A stretch of DNA of 64,000 nucleotides from Acidobacteriota bacterium (GCA_016713675.1 JADJOS010000001.1:806001-870000), one strand, 5' to 3'. Positions 16,939-26,836 are shown, counted from the first letter of the stretch. Notes: generated from the letters alone by a model not told the origin. Numbers and translations: made by a program.

Positions 16939-17985
16939 TTAATCGACCCAATCAGCGATAAATACATTCGTATCGCCCTCTTTCGCCGAGTTGCGGTTTG
17001 ACGCGAAGACGAGTTTCTTTCCGTCCGGCGAGAACATCGGGAATCCGTCGAATGTCTCGTTGAATGTGACACGCTCAATGCCCGTACCGTCTAGGTTTAT
17101 CAGTGCCAGATCAAAATTGCGCTTTCGCGGGTCGGCCGCGAAAAAGTTGGTGCAAAAGATGATCTTCTTGCCGTCAGGAGTAAAGAACGGTGCAAAACTT
17201 CCACCGCTTAGATTTGTGACCTGACGTTTGTTCGTGCCGTCGGCGTTCATCACCCAGATCTCAAAAACTGTCGGCACGACCAGGTGCCGGGCAAGCAGCT
17301 CCTTGTAACGGGCCAATTCCGCCGGTGTTCTCGGCGTCGACCGTCGGTACACGATCATCTTGTTGTCGGGTGAAAAGAATGCTCCGCCGTCATAGCCGAC
17401 CGCATCGGTCAAACGTTTGACGTTCTTGCCGTTGACGTCCATCGAATAGAGGTCGAGGTCGCCGTCACGCTCGCTGGTAAAAACGATCTTTTTGCCGTTA
17501 GGGCTAACGGTCGCTTCGGCATCATAGCCGGGCGTGTTTGTCAGCTTTTTGATCTTCTTGCCATCATTTGTCGAGGTGTAAATATCAAAATCCGAATATA
17601 CCGGCCAGACATATCCCATCGAAAAATCCGGATTCGGAGGGCATTCCTTGGCTCCGCCGTGCGTCGAGGCATAAACGATCTTCTTATTTCCCTTAAGAAA
17701 ATACGAACAGGTCGTCCTGCCCTCACCGTTTGAGACCATCTTCACGTTTGAGCCGTCGGAGTTCATCGTGAAGATCTGGTCGCATTTGAGTGCGTCACGT
17801 TTTGATTGAAAGATGAGCTGTTTACCGTCAAATGAAAAATACGCCTCCGCATTCTCTCCGCCGAATGTGAGCTGCTTGATGTTCTTCAAATGCTTCTCGC
17901 CGGGAAATTCCAGCGGTTTGGTCTGGCTCGCTACATTAACAATGAAAACAGAAAGTAAGATCGCGCCGTAAAGTAAATTTCTCAT
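16939..17985 (-). CDS. Secreted TolB-like PD40 beta-propeller protein
   Basis: The 348-residue protein has a signal peptide (about 1-20) and six or so WD40-like/PD40 repeats. Each carries an F-SPDGKKI-F-S-R-G-DLY-M--DG motif, for example ATVSPNGKKIVFTSERDGD and MFSPDGKKLVFASNRN. Related proteins include TolB and the propeller parts of S9/S41 peptidases, where the propeller gates or binds partners. No catalytic domain is attached here, so a periplasmic binding role is most likely. The gene ends close to the next secreted-protein gene. Confidence 0.85.
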   Translation of the reverse strand: MRNLLYGAILLSVFIVNVASQTKPLEFPGEKHLKNIKQLTFGGENAEAYFSFDGKQLIFQSKRDALKCDQIFTMNSDGSNVKMVSNGEGRTTCSYFLKGNKKIVYASTHGGAKECPPNPDFSMGYVWPVYSDFDIYTSTNDGKKIKKLTNTPGYDAEATVSPNGKKIVFTSERDGDLDLYSMDVNGKNVKRLTDAVGYDGGAFFSPDNKMIVYRRSTPRTPAELARYKELLARHLVVPTVFEIWVMNADGTNKRQVTNLSGGSFAPFFTPDGKKIIFCTNFFAADPRKRNFDLALINLDGTGIERVTFNETFDGFPMFSPDGKKLVFASNRNSAKEGDTNVFIADWVD

Positions 17986-18100
17986 ATTTATTTAATATAA
18001 CATCAGGTCGCAGACTTCGAGAATCCCGCGAATGCGGAGGTATAAAAATATTGCTGTGCGGCTGATCTGCCGAAAGAATGTGTTTCCGTTGCAAGCCGGC

Positions 18101-18125
18101 AAAAAAAGGGCGAGGCACGCCTCGC
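18101..18125 (-). terminator. Intrinsic terminator of the pilus operon
   Basis: On the minus strand the stem GCGAGG/CCTCGC (18110-18125, loop of 4) is followed by CCCTTTTTTTGCC, a run of seven T. It lies 25 bp beyond the stop of the PilX-like gene and closes the long minus-strand pilus operon. Confidence 0.8.
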
Positions 18126-18149
18126 ACCTGTTTCAAGTTTTAGGATGCG

Positions 18150-19853
18150 CTATTTTTCCGCAACGCCCGCCACAAAATCACTGACGGCGGACGTATTGTC
18201 GATGATCGATGCAATGTCGCCGTAGATCACGTCGGATCCGCCGCCGCCGCTGATGCCGTAACGCGGGCATAGGAATGTTGCCGAAAGATTCTCCGGTATA
18301 TATGGCCTCATATTATAAGGAGCGATGACCACATTCCCGATCACCTGGCCGTTGCCGCCGCCGTTTCGGTCCCAGCCTTCCTCGCCGGTAACAATTATCA
18401 ATCCTTTAAAACTAAATCCGCCGAGATTTGTCAGCATTCCCGTGACGACCAAAACACCGCCGCCGTCACCGCTAACTTGGCAGCTTCCTTCGCAAAATGT
18501 GATACCGGTTCCGGCCGTGAAATTGCCCGGGTTTGTTATTCTCTCAGAATTTGATGAAAAATACCGCCCCGAATTCTGTGCCGTTGTCCGCAATTGATCG
18601 ATGAGCACGTCCATATTCTGCGGCGTCTGCTGCCATTCAGGCACACCTCCGGTTATCAGCTGCGGAGGCGGCATCATCTGGTTCGGGTTGCCGCTTGGCG
18701 GATGGTCATTCAGGTATTGCAGATTGTTTGGGTCGGTCACTCCGAACGACGGGACGCAACCTGTGGAGGACGCACAATCGCCGCCCGAATAAGTGATCCC
18801 GTTTGACGTTCCGGGGGCAAAATAGAACGGCAGGCCACCTGGCGGAGGCGTGCTGGGGCCGAGCATCACAGTTGCCGCAGGCGAGCCCAGTCCATTAAAC
18901 AGATTCTTCTGCAGTATGGCCTCCAGCTTCTTTACCGCGCCATGAGGCCCGTATCCCGCTGAAACGACCTTTAGCCGGTACGGCTGGAGCGCAGTTATGA
19001 ATGCATAAAGCGTTGATGGCGTTGTCCCGAGGTCGAAAATCACATCTGTACATCCCGGACCGCCGGACGAGGCAGAACATAGCTCAATATGACTTCCGAG
19101 CAGGTAATGATCTTGCGATTGAAACCGAACGGCCTTTGGCGCCGTTGATGATGTTTGTGTGATCGAGCCCCAGATCGACTTAACGCCAATTCGCGGTGCT
19201 AATAGTAAATAGTCGATCCGGAATTTGAGCGCGATCCCCGCCGGTATCGTCGCTCCGGTTCCGACGTCGACTTTGGAAAATGTTCCCAGCACCGGATTGC
19301 TCGTAAAATTGTGGACCGTGGCCGCAGCGTCGGTAAATGTGATCTCGGTCCTCGGCGATGCTGTTTCGTTCGGATAGTAGATCGTCTTGCCGTTCCCCGA
19401 TATAGTGCCTCCGGACAGGAATACACCCGACGTACTGAACGTCAGCGAAGCCCCTGTATTGTCGGGGTCAACCGCCCAAATGCTGTATGCCGTTCCGAGA
19501 TTTGCCGTGTAATCGGCCGGCGTATCGCCGATCACGATGCGGTCAGGTGCTCCCGACGTGGGCCAATCATAGTTGAGCCACGTCGATAGATCCGGGTCGG
19601 CAGCCGCTCCGCTGTACGTCGCTGTCGAATTGTTGCGAAGCACATTGATCGTCGCCTGAATGCCGCTCTCGGCGGCGTAATAGGCTTTGGTCTCGGCAAG
19701 GACATCGGTCGTGTTGCGCGTATTTGCTCCGACCGCGATCAGCATCGCGACAGATGCCGTCACCAGCAAGATCGAGATCAATATCACCGTGACCATCGCG
19801 GCACCACGCTCGCCTGTATGAAATTTTCTGGTGAGGATCTCCTTCGTGTTCAT
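18150..19853 (-). CDS. PilX-like pilus assembly protein
   Basis: The 567-residue protein starts at 19853, preceded by AGGAGG at good spacing; the frame extends to 19895. A basic N terminus leads into a single hydrophobic segment (GAAMVTVILISILLVTASVAM), followed by AETKAYYAAESGIQATINVLR, typical of the PilX N-terminal domain of minor pilins. The remainder is a large Gly/Ser/Pro-rich, beta-rich extracellular region with several Cys pairs. It is the last gene of the pilus operon. The large C-terminal part suggests an adhesive or tip-associated role, which is inferred. Confidence 0.82.
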   Translation of the reverse strand: MNTKEILTRKFHTGERGAAMVTVILISILLVTASVAMLIAVGANTRNTTDVLAETKAYYAAESGIQATINVLRNNSTATYSGAAADPDLSTWLNYDWPTSGAPDRIVIGDTPADYTANLGTAYSIWAVDPDNTGASLTFSTSGVFLSGGTISGNGKTIYYPNETASPRTEITFTDAAATVHNFTSNPVLGTFSKVDVGTGATIPAGIALKFRIDYLLLAPRIGVKSIWGSITQTSSTAPKAVRFQSQDHYLLGSHIELCSASSGGPGCTDVIFDLGTTPSTLYAFITALQPYRLKVVSAGYGPHGAVKKLEAILQKNLFNGLGSPAATVMLGPSTPPPGGLPFYFAPGTSNGITYSGGDCASSTGCVPSFGVTDPNNLQYLNDHPPSGNPNQMMPPPQLITGGVPEWQQTPQNMDVLIDQLRTTAQNSGRYFSSNSERITNPGNFTAGTGITFCEGSCQVSGDGGGVLVVTGMLTNLGGFSFKGLIIVTGEEGWDRNGGGNGQVIGNVVIAPYNMRPYIPENLSATFLCPRYGISGGGGSDVIYGDIASIIDNTSAVSDFVAGVAEK

Positions 19854-19881
19854 GATATTCCTCCTGGTCAGCCCCGCACCG

Positions 19882-20514
19882 TCAATATTGGCCAAGCATG
19901 TACGGCGAATTGCGCAGCGTCACGTCCGAACTGATCGTAAGCGTCTGATTGGCCGGCTGGCCGCGAACGTCGGCAAGTATCACTTTCAGCGTGATGTTCA
20001 CTCGTCCGGTGTTCAACGCAGCCGCTCCGAGTACCGCCGAACTGCCGGCGGTGTAGTTGTAATATAGAAAATCGACGTCGCTGACGCGGTTGATGACACC
20101 GGAAGTTCCCGTGATCGCGTCGTAACGCACGACAGATTGCGAATCGGTGTCGTAATAGAATGTCACGTCTTCGCCCGGGCTGTTTGTCGACATACTGTTC
20201 CCGGCGTTGACGGTATTTGCACGAAAATGCAGCCGTTTGTCAGTGCAATCTGCGAGGACGAGGCCGTTCGTTGTCAATCCGTAGCCTGAATTTCCGATCT
20301 CGCGGGACATTATGTTCAACGCGGCCTGGGCCGAAGTTAGTGCGTCGGTCCGGCTTGCCTCACGTTCGCGTCGGCCAAGTGTGGTCGAGAATGTCACGAC
20401 GGCGATGCCCATGATTATCAGGGTCAAGACCATAGCAACGATCAGCTCGATCAGAGAGAATCCCGCCATTCCGCCCGTTTTCAAAACTCCGATATTTTCA
20501 TCTGCACTGTTCAT
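19882..20514 (-). CDS. PilW-like minor prepilin
   Basis: This 210-residue protein has a class III (type IV) prepilin signal: a short leader ending GGMAG, then FSLIELIVAMVLTLIIMGIAV with Glu at +5. Prepilin peptidase should cleave after the Gly and methylate the Phe. The following helix and C-terminal beta domain fit PilW-type minor pilins, which prime pilus assembly. It lies between the PilV-like and PilX-like genes with short spacing. Confidence 0.88.
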   Translation of the reverse strand: MNSADENIGVLKTGGMAGFSLIELIVAMVLTLIIMGIAVVTFSTTLGRREREASRTDALTSAQAALNIMSREIGNSGYGLTTNGLVLADCTDKRLHFRANTVNAGNSMSTNSPGEDVTFYYDTDSQSVVRYDAITGTSGVINRVSDVDFLYYNYTAGSSAVLGAAALNTGRVNITLKVILADVRGQPANQTLTISSDVTLRNSPYMLGQY

Positions 20515-20524
20515 GATCCAACCA

Positions 20525-20989
20525 TCAATTTGAACGCACCCGCTGAAATGTCATTTTCGTCTTCAGATCAGCCAACCAATTTTCCTCCGGCACTTGGGGC
20601 TCGGCCGTTACCGTGATCTCTTTGAATCTGCATGTTCCATCGGCAGGCGATGTTTGAACACCTGTCGTGAACGGATCGTTGTCGATCGTCACCGATATCC
20701 GGAAAACTCGCCCGTCGGGACTGGTTCGCGTCCGCAGGTCGGGGAACGTGCCGGCATTTAGTGCCGAGTCCGAGCCGACCGGCACGAACTTGAGACTGCG
20801 GTAATATTCGACCTCACGCTGCAGTATGGACAGAGCCTGGGCCCGCAGGTTATTGCCGCGATTGACCCGAACCGCATAGCTGAAAACCGTCAGCGTGCCG
20901 ACGCACAGGATGACCATGATCACCGAAGCAATGATCACCTCGACCAGCGTAAACCCCGCATCGTTCTGTCTGATACCTACACTTTTCAT
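20525..20989 (-). CDS. PilV-like minor prepilin
   Basis: The protein is 154 residues when started at 20989 (MKSVGIRQNDAG then FTLVEVIIASVIMVILCVGTL). The leader ends in Ala-Gly before Phe, with Glu at +5, the canonical type IV prepilin pattern. The longer frame to 21172 overlaps the upstream gene and lacks a sensible leader. The C-terminal region contains SPADGTCRFKEITV, as in PilV/GspI-type subunits. It is part of the minor-pilin block. Confidence 0.87.
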   Translation of the reverse strand: MKSVGIRQNDAGFTLVEVIIASVIMVILCVGTLTVFSYAVRVNRGNNLRAQALSILQREVEYYRSLKFVPVGSDSALNAGTFPDLRTRTSPDGRVFRISVTIDNDPFTTGVQTSPADGTCRFKEITVTAEPQVPEENWLADLKTKMTFQRVRSN

Positions 20990-21011
20990 TTCGATCACAC
21001 TCCTTGCCCGT

Positions 21012-21629
21012 TCACGGTACCGAGACCATATTGCTGATACCGGCCCCGGGCGGAACATTTGTGACATTCGGCGTCGGAAAGACCGGCACTTCTGAGCCTC
21101 CCGCGAGCAGATTGACCGTTCCGGTCGGAGTAAGCACGACGATGTTCGAGTTTGAGACATTCGGCGACACACAAACGCCGTTGCAAACCAAAAATACCGG
21201 ACTAACGGAAACTCCGCTGCTGTTGACAGGTTCGCCCCGCTGGTTGAACAAAACCGTAAACGGCAGCGTCATACTGCCGGTCGGCGATATACTGATATTC
21301 TGTGAACCAAAGGCCGTCACGACATCGTCGCTCGATTCGATCGAGCCGGAAAGGTCATTGTCGGTCGTGAGTATGAATGCCGCTGATGTGACCGTTACCC
21401 GTGCCTGTTTCGACGAAGTGTCGGCACGCCGTTTTACCGAATCGAACCGGCCGCGTTCGAGTGCGACCTTCAGTTCGCGTGCCACGTTCTGCCGCTTCAT
21501 CATCTGGTTCGGCTCGCCGAATTGCATAAGTGCAAAGGCCGCGACGATCGCAATGATCACCACCACGACCATTGTTTCGACCAGCGAAACGCCGCCTTCA
21601 CTTGCCTGTTTGTAACCATAGCGTTTCAT
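21012..21629 (-). CDS. GspH/FimT-like minor prepilin
   Basis: The 205-residue protein has a type IV prepilin leader ending SEGG and then VSLVETMVVVVIIAIVAAFAL, with Glu at +5 and Val instead of Phe at +1. The helix continues to ELKVALERGRFDSVKRRA, as in GspH/FimT proteins. The C-terminal half is beta-rich, with a Cys pair (VCNGVC). FimT-type pilins in other bacteria can bind DNA during natural transformation; no such role can be read here. Confidence 0.85.
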   Translation of the reverse strand: MKRYGYKQASEGGVSLVETMVVVVIIAIVAAFALMQFGEPNQMMKRQNVARELKVALERGRFDSVKRRADTSSKQARVTVTSAAFILTTDNDLSGSIESSDDVVTAFGSQNISISPTGSMTLPFTVLFNQRGEPVNSSGVSVSPVFLVCNGVCVSPNVSNSNIVVLTPTGTVNLLAGGSEVPVFPTPNVTNVPPGAGISNMVSVP

Positions 21630-21650
21630 ACGGATCTCCGTCCGCCGCTC

Positions 21651-23042
21651 TTATTTGCCTCCGATCCGGCCTGCCAATTCGAACATCGGACTGTAAAGTG
21701 CCGCCACGATAAATCCGACCAGCAAACCGACCGGAACGATCGCGAAATTCTGGAACCAGAAAAGCACGGTCTCGAGTTCGCGTTCTGCCCGAACCTCGAC
21801 GACCTTTGCGTAGTTGTGAAATGTGCCCTGCATATCGGCGGTCTTTTCGAATGTCAGCAGCACGCCGGCGAACTCTTTCCCCATCAGAAATGGATACGGC
21901 AGGAATAGCTTGTGCAGATCGGTCGATTCGGTCATAAACCGGTGCCGTACATGCAGCAGCATCCTGGCATATTCGGGATTTGTCGCCGTTTCGGCAGCGA
22001 CCTGAAATCGCTCGGTCATCGACGGTATTCCGGCCGAAAGCATTGCCAGCGTCCTTAGCGTCTGGGCGGCATAAAAATGCCTGAAAAATGAACCGAAGAC
22101 CGGCAATCGCAGAGCAAGTACCTTCAAACGGTCCCGGCCTACAGCCGAACGTGCCCACCGCAGAAAGATCATCACGCCGATAACAACGCCGATCATCGCC
22201 GCAATTCCAAGCCAACTCGTCAAGAAATCAGAAGCACCGATCATGATGCGTGTGATAAGCGGCAATTTTGCGTCCTCGCCGGTCAGCAGCGATTCATAGA
22301 GCTCGACCATTTTCGGCATTACGTAATAAAGGACAAGTCCTACGGCAAAGATCGAGAAAAGCACGACCGCGATCGGATACATCAGTGCCGAACGTATGCT
22401 CGCCCAGATCGCGTCGGCCTTTTTCTCGGCCTCGGCAAAACGGTGCAACGTCAGCAGAAACGCGCTTTTGCTCGTGCCGCTGTCCAGATCCTCGGCGGTT
22501 CCAACCTCTTCGCCGATCCGCAAGGCGCAGATGAACGTGATCGGAAACAGCGGATCACCGTTCGGATCGGATTGCGCCGCGAAAGCCTCCGACAGAGAAC
22601 GGCCGTTGATAATAAGTTCACTGGAATTGAGCAGGGCATCCGACAGCACCGTATTCGTTTGCGCAAATGCGAGAAGCCGGCAGACCTGCGTCGGGCTCTC
22701 ACCGATCTCCATCAGGTCGCCGAACTGTTCGGCGAGCGTCGCAAATTCGACACCCGTCGGCCGACGGTTCTTCTTCTTGGTCGACCTTCGCGGGCTGATC
22801 GAACTGACATTTATGCCTGCCCGTTCGAGCTCTTTCTCCGCCTGCCTCAATTCCTTACTTTGTACAAATCCCCGCGTCTCCTGTCCAAGCGAATCGATGC
22901 CCGTATAATTGAATCCGTCCTCCGAATGATCTGGGTCGAATGAGCTCGAGAACGCTGTGCTATCGCGGCGAACCCTGTCGGCGACAAGGTCGCGGCCGGC
23001 GATGCCCGGTCCGGTTCTGATCTGTCTGTTTGATACTCTCAT
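21651..23042 (-). CDS. pilC: Type IV pilus inner-membrane platform protein, PilC/GspF family
   Basis: This 463-residue protein has two T2SSF domains. The first (about residues 98-220) begins FATLAEQFGDLMEIGESPTQ. The second (about 320-440) includes TLRTLAMLSAGIPSMTERF. Three transmembrane segments are visible (MYPIAVVLFSIFAVGLVLYY, WLGIAAMIGVVIGVMIFL, and the C-terminal FAIVPVGLLVGFIVAALY). The ATG at 23042 follows GGGAGGAACGAAG. The N-terminal 90 residues are variable, with a Lys/Arg patch. It is the platform on which the PilB ATPase acts. Confidence 0.9.
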   Translation of the reverse strand: MRVSNRQIRTGPGIAGRDLVADRVRRDSTAFSSSFDPDHSEDGFNYTGIDSLGQETRGFVQSKELRQAEKELERAGINVSSISPRRSTKKKNRRPTGVEFATLAEQFGDLMEIGESPTQVCRLLAFAQTNTVLSDALLNSSELIINGRSLSEAFAAQSDPNGDPLFPITFICALRIGEEVGTAEDLDSGTSKSAFLLTLHRFAEAEKKADAIWASIRSALMYPIAVVLFSIFAVGLVLYYVMPKMVELYESLLTGEDAKLPLITRIMIGASDFLTSWLGIAAMIGVVIGVMIFLRWARSAVGRDRLKVLALRLPVFGSFFRHFYAAQTLRTLAMLSAGIPSMTERFQVAAETATNPEYARMLLHVRHRFMTESTDLHKLFLPYPFLMGKEFAGVLLTFEKTADMQGTFHNYAKVVEVRAERELETVLFWFQNFAIVPVGLLVGFIVAALYSPMFELAGRIGGK

Positions 23043-23068
23043 CTTCGTTCCTCCCGATGAGGCTTGTC

Positions 23069-24931
23069 CTACCTGACGGTTTCGCCTTCGATGATCCGCT
23101 CATGGCGGTCGATGCTTCTCTGTGCCGAGAGAGCCGCGGCGGCGATCGCTGCGTCTTCGTACATCCGATTTGTCACCTGACGTTTGCTCTCGACGAGTCC
23201 GAGAACCGCAGCGACCTCAAGCTCTGACGTGATCCCTGCCAGTACTTTTTCGCGGGCGACCACCTTCATCGGTATCAGATATCCTTTGTCGATCGCATTC
23301 TGGACGACGTCGCGGGCCGTCAGTGTTCGGTCCTCGACCCATTCCTTTACCTCGTCGTTGAAATAGAGCAGCTCTGCCATCGCCGTCCGTCCGCGTGTTC
23401 CCTTGTTAAAGCAATCGGGACAGCCAACGCTCTTATAGACCGGCCGATCGTATTGCACGGACGGCTTGGGATCGACGACCTTGCACTTTTCGCAGAGCTT
23501 TTTGATCAGCGATTGTGCGAGGATCAGGTTGAGTCCGGTCGAAAGGTTCTCTCGCGGCAATCCGAGCGAGAATAGTCGCGTCAGCGTATCTTCGACGTTT
23601 GCCGCATGAAATGTTGAAAGCACCAAGTGGCCGGTCAACGCGGCGTTGATCGCCACCGAAGCGTGTTCGCCCGAACGCAGCTCGCCGATCCCGATTATGT
23701 CCGGATCGGCCCGCAGGCACGAATAGAATGCGTCCCACCACGTGAACTGCGTATTCGGCCGCAGGCTCATCTGTGTCCTTCGTGCCGATCTGATCTCGAT
23801 CGGTTCGCCGATCTCGATGATCTTAGACGTGTCCGGAGCCTCGAGCCCGGCGTATATCGCCTCGAGCGTATTCGTCTTGCCCGAGCCGGTCGCACCCGTA
23901 ACGATTAGGATGCCGCGTTTCTGCGAATACGCCGCCTTCAGGTCGGCGATCTGCTGCGGCAGCAAACCGACCGCCGCGATATCGCGGATCGGCTTGAGCT
24001 GCGAACGCAGAACGATCGACGGTGCATAAAGCGTCGGCTGCGATACGAACCGCAGTTCGACCTCTGCCTTGCGTCCGTCGCGGAGCGCACGGACCTTGAC
24101 CGTCGAGTCGATGTCCTTGAATTTCATCTGCGTGGCATCTTTGCCCGATATTTCGGCCATTCCCATACAGATCTGTTTGATCTTGATGAACGGAATATTG
24201 TCCCAGCGTACGAACATCTCGGCATCGTATCTGAATCGTATTCGCCCGGTCGGCTGGCCCGCCTCGATATGCATATCGCTCGAGCCGGACCGCAGGAACT
24301 CGGTCAATATGAGCCTGATGAATTCCTGCGTCGTCAGCTCGGCTTCATTTCGTTTGATATTTTGCTCGTATTCCGCAGGGTCGGTCAGGTCGATCCATTC
24401 TTCTGCTTCGCTCTCAAAATCCACGGCAGCCGCGGCTGATGCGGTGCTGGTCTGCTCGTCGGTCAAAAAACTCTGGCCTTCGCCCCAATTCTTGGTCTTC
24501 TGTGATTGCTTTTTGTGCTGATATTCGAGCACCTCGACCTGAGCTTTGGCGTCGTATATATGCGTGTGCATATACTCAAAGAACGGTTCTTCGATCGCGA
24601 TAAAATTAACGTGGAACGGGCTGACATGCAGGGCATGGACCACGCCATTGCGGTGGTCGGTGTTATTGACCTGAACCAGGCCGACCTCGAAATGGAGCGA
24701 ATCGTAATCACCGTTCCACGCGTCCAGGACGATCGCCTTGTACCGGCTCGATGCTTCCTTATTCAGATATTGCGAAAATTGCTGTGATGATTCGACCGAA
24801 TAGGTCTTGTCGGGGCTCTTGATGACCAGCGATACGTACTCGCGAAGCTCTTCGGGCGTTAAGATCTCTTCGTTGTGCTTCTCAGCATTGTGGGAGGCGT
24901 TTCCATTCTGATTCAATTCTTCAAACGGCAT
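23069..24931 (-). CDS. pilB: Type IV pilus extension ATPase, PilB/GspE family
   Basis: The protein is 620 residues. The ATG at 24931 has AAGGA at good spacing; a GTG at 24937 is the alternative. The N-terminal half is variable. The ATPase core has Walker A GATGSGKT, the Asp box (IIEIGEPIEIR, where EDPVE is common, so a GEP variant), Walker B DIIGIGELR and the His box GHLVLSTFHA. A zinc-binding-like CEKC ... CPDC pair follows, as in PilB. GspE-type ATPases drive pilin polymerisation. The gene lies between pilC and the secretin gene in the operon. Confidence 0.9.
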   Translation of the reverse strand: MPFEELNQNGNASHNAEKHNEEILTPEELREYVSLVIKSPDKTYSVESSQQFSQYLNKEASSRYKAIVLDAWNGDYDSLHFEVGLVQVNNTDHRNGVVHALHVSPFHVNFIAIEEPFFEYMHTHIYDAKAQVEVLEYQHKKQSQKTKNWGEGQSFLTDEQTSTASAAAAVDFESEAEEWIDLTDPAEYEQNIKRNEAELTTQEFIRLILTEFLRSGSSDMHIEAGQPTGRIRFRYDAEMFVRWDNIPFIKIKQICMGMAEISGKDATQMKFKDIDSTVKVRALRDGRKAEVELRFVSQPTLYAPSIVLRSQLKPIRDIAAVGLLPQQIADLKAAYSQKRGILIVTGATGSGKTNTLEAIYAGLEAPDTSKIIEIGEPIEIRSARRTQMSLRPNTQFTWWDAFYSCLRADPDIIGIGELRSGEHASVAINAALTGHLVLSTFHAANVEDTLTRLFSLGLPRENLSTGLNLILAQSLIKKLCEKCKVVDPKPSVQYDRPVYKSVGCPDCFNKGTRGRTAMAELLYFNDEVKEWVEDRTLTARDVVQNAIDKGYLIPMKVVAREKVLAGITSELEVAAVLGLVESKRQVTNRMYEDAAIAAAALSAQRSIDRHERIIEGETVR

Positions 24932-24994
24932 AACCACCTTTCCTTACGGCACATCAAATGTTCATTCGCTTTCCGTACTTGGTTCATATCGACC

Positions 24995-26836
24995 TTAGTT
25001 TTCCTTGTTCGGCGTCGGCATCGGAGTCGGCGTCGCTGTCGGAACCGCCTTGGGCTCGCCAAGTTCGGCCCTTTTTAGCATTTCAGGCGTGATGGTCGGC
25101 ACGTCCGTGGTTGCTCCGGGAACCTTGACCGGCTCGATCGTACCGCCGTACGGTATAACGGTCACGGAGATCGCAAAATAAAGCCTGTTGATCTGGGTTG
25201 ACCTGACACGCCGCTTGAAGAGTTCGCCGATGATCGGAATATCACCGAGTCCCGGCGTCTTACTCACCGTCTTGGTATCCGAATCGACCGTAAATCCGCC
25301 GAGTATCGCAGTCTGCTCCTGATTAAGAATGAACTTCGACTGGATCGAACGGACCGCGACCGACGGAACACTCTGGCTCACCACCGACGTATCAACGTCG
25401 TTTGATTCGAGCCTCAACTCGAGGTTTACCGCCGTTGGAACTCCGTTCTCGTCGTCGATCACATGCGGCGTTACACGCAGCAAATTCGCTGCTTGCAGTA
25501 TCTGCAGTGTTCCCGGCGAACCGCCGATGTTGTTCGCTGCCTGAATTATCACCGGTATCTGCCGGCCGACGGTCAGATCGGCCGTATCGCCGTCTAGGAC
25601 CGTGGCAAATGGCCGGGACTTGAGTGAGATGACCCCATTCTGTTCGAGTGCCGTTACCTGTACCGTAAATTGTGCGGTGCCGATTATCGCCGAAAGTCCG
25701 AATATCGAATCACTCGTACCAAGCGGCTGCAAAAAACCCGGACCCAGCGTGCGCACGCCGCCCGGATTCAACTGGCCCGGCGACGTCGAGGTCGCGGTTC
25801 CCGTTCCGGTGCCGGTTCCTGTGCCGGTTCCTGTATTTGTGACAGGCGGCTGGCTCGTAATTCCGCCTAGTTGTTTGAGATTCGCCGATCCGAATATTGC
25901 TGATGATTGAACACCGATATCCCTCAGTTTATTCTCGTTCGCCGTGTATACAAGCGCCTTTATGACGACCTGGAATGGCGGTATGTCGGCGCGTTTGATC
26001 AGTTCTTCGATCTCAGCCAACTGTGCCTTGTTCGCCTTGACGAGCAGCATATTGCGTCCCGGCACTTGGCCCACATACGGCCTCCGCTGGACTCTCACGG
26101 TCTTGCCGTCTGCATCCTTTATCGTATACGTCGCCGCCTGGTCGGGAGCAGCCGAATTGCCCGCGGGGCCGAGGATCTGTTGTATCTCTCGTATCAGACG
26201 TTCAAATTTACAGCTCTGCATCAGGTCGTTCTGGCCGCCGCCGGCGCCGTACTGTCCGGTCGTTTGTTGACATGGGCTGTATTGCGACATTCCCTGATAC
26301 GAACTCTGGCCGGCGATATTCTGGTTGCCCGAACTTGTCGGCTGCAGATATTTTAGCTTGATATAGCGCGTTTCGAGGCTCGACGCCTGCTGTTCGTCAC
26401 TCTCAAGCTCGGTCAGGTCATCGTTCTTGACGAGCTGGATCGTCCGATCGTCGATGCACTTCGCTCTGATGCCCAGAACGTAAAATTGTGCCCTCAGGAT
26501 CGATGTCCACGGGACGTTTTGCGATTTGATGTTGACCGGCAGGCGTCCGAGATTCGGCGCCGTGACAAAGCTGATGCCGAATCGGCGGTTGACCTGGATC
26601 AGCAGTTCGTCGAGGTCCGTCTCGATGTTCTGCATGTACGTCATCGACTCGCCGACGTATCGTTCATCGCAGAAATTGCCTTCAGCGACCGGAAATGAAA
26701 TTGCCGGCCCGCTGTGATCGTTCGCCTCAGCGATCGAATCGGCGTTAGTGGCAGAAACACCCGCGATCAACACATAATTACAAAACAAACTCAGAGCCAA
26801 AACGGCTGTAAAAACGCTTAATATTCTCTCTCTCAT
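24995..26836 (-). CDS. pilQ: Type IV pilus secretin, PilQ/GspD family
   Basis: This 613-residue outer-membrane channel protein has a signal peptide (about 1-29). An STN/N0-like domain follows (about 70-140, DELLIQVNRRFGISF), then an N1-type domain (about 255-315, RNMLLVKANKAQLAEIEELIKRAD), and the secretin core (about 370-565, ending LGDIPIIGELFKRR ... LYFAISVTVIP). Residues 335-347 are a Thr-Gly dipeptide repeat in the linker. The C-terminal tail is Pro/Thr-rich. AGGAG lies 8 nt before the ATG. No PilP-type lipoprotein gene is adjacent in the classical order. Confidence 0.92.
   Translation of the reverse strand: MRERILSVFTAVLALSLFCNYVLIAGVSATNADSIAEANDHSGPAISFPVAEGNFCDERYVGESMTYMQNIETDLDELLIQVNRRFGISFVTAPNLGRLPVNIKSQNVPWTSILRAQFYVLGIRAKCIDDRTIQLVKNDDLTELESDEQQASSLETRYIKLKYLQPTSSGNQNIAGQSSYQGMSQYSPCQQTTGQYGAGGGQNDLMQSCKFERLIREIQQILGPAGNSAAPDQAATYTIKDADGKTVRVQRRPYVGQVPGRNMLLVKANKAQLAEIEELIKRADIPPFQVVIKALVYTANENKLRDIGVQSSAIFGSANLKQLGGITSQPPVTNTGTGTGTGTGTGTATSTSPGQLNPGGVRTLGPGFLQPLGTSDSIFGLSAIIGTAQFTVQVTALEQNGVISLKSRPFATVLDGDTADLTVGRQIPVIIQAANNIGGSPGTLQILQAANLLRVTPHVIDDENGVPTAVNLELRLESNDVDTSVVSQSVPSVAVRSIQSKFILNQEQTAILGGFTVDSDTKTVSKTPGLGDIPIIGELFKRRVRSTQINRLYFAISVTVIPYGGTIEPVKVPGATTDVPTITPEMLKRAELGEPKAVPTATPTPMPTPNKEN
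25811..25834. repeat. 12-bp tandem repeat encoding the Thr-Gly linker of the secretin
   Basis: GCCGGTTCCTGT occurs twice exactly in tandem, with degenerate copies just before it. It encodes the Thr-Gly repeats of PilQ. Because the unit is a multiple of three, copy-number change would lengthen or shorten the linker without breaking the frame. Confidence 0.8.
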
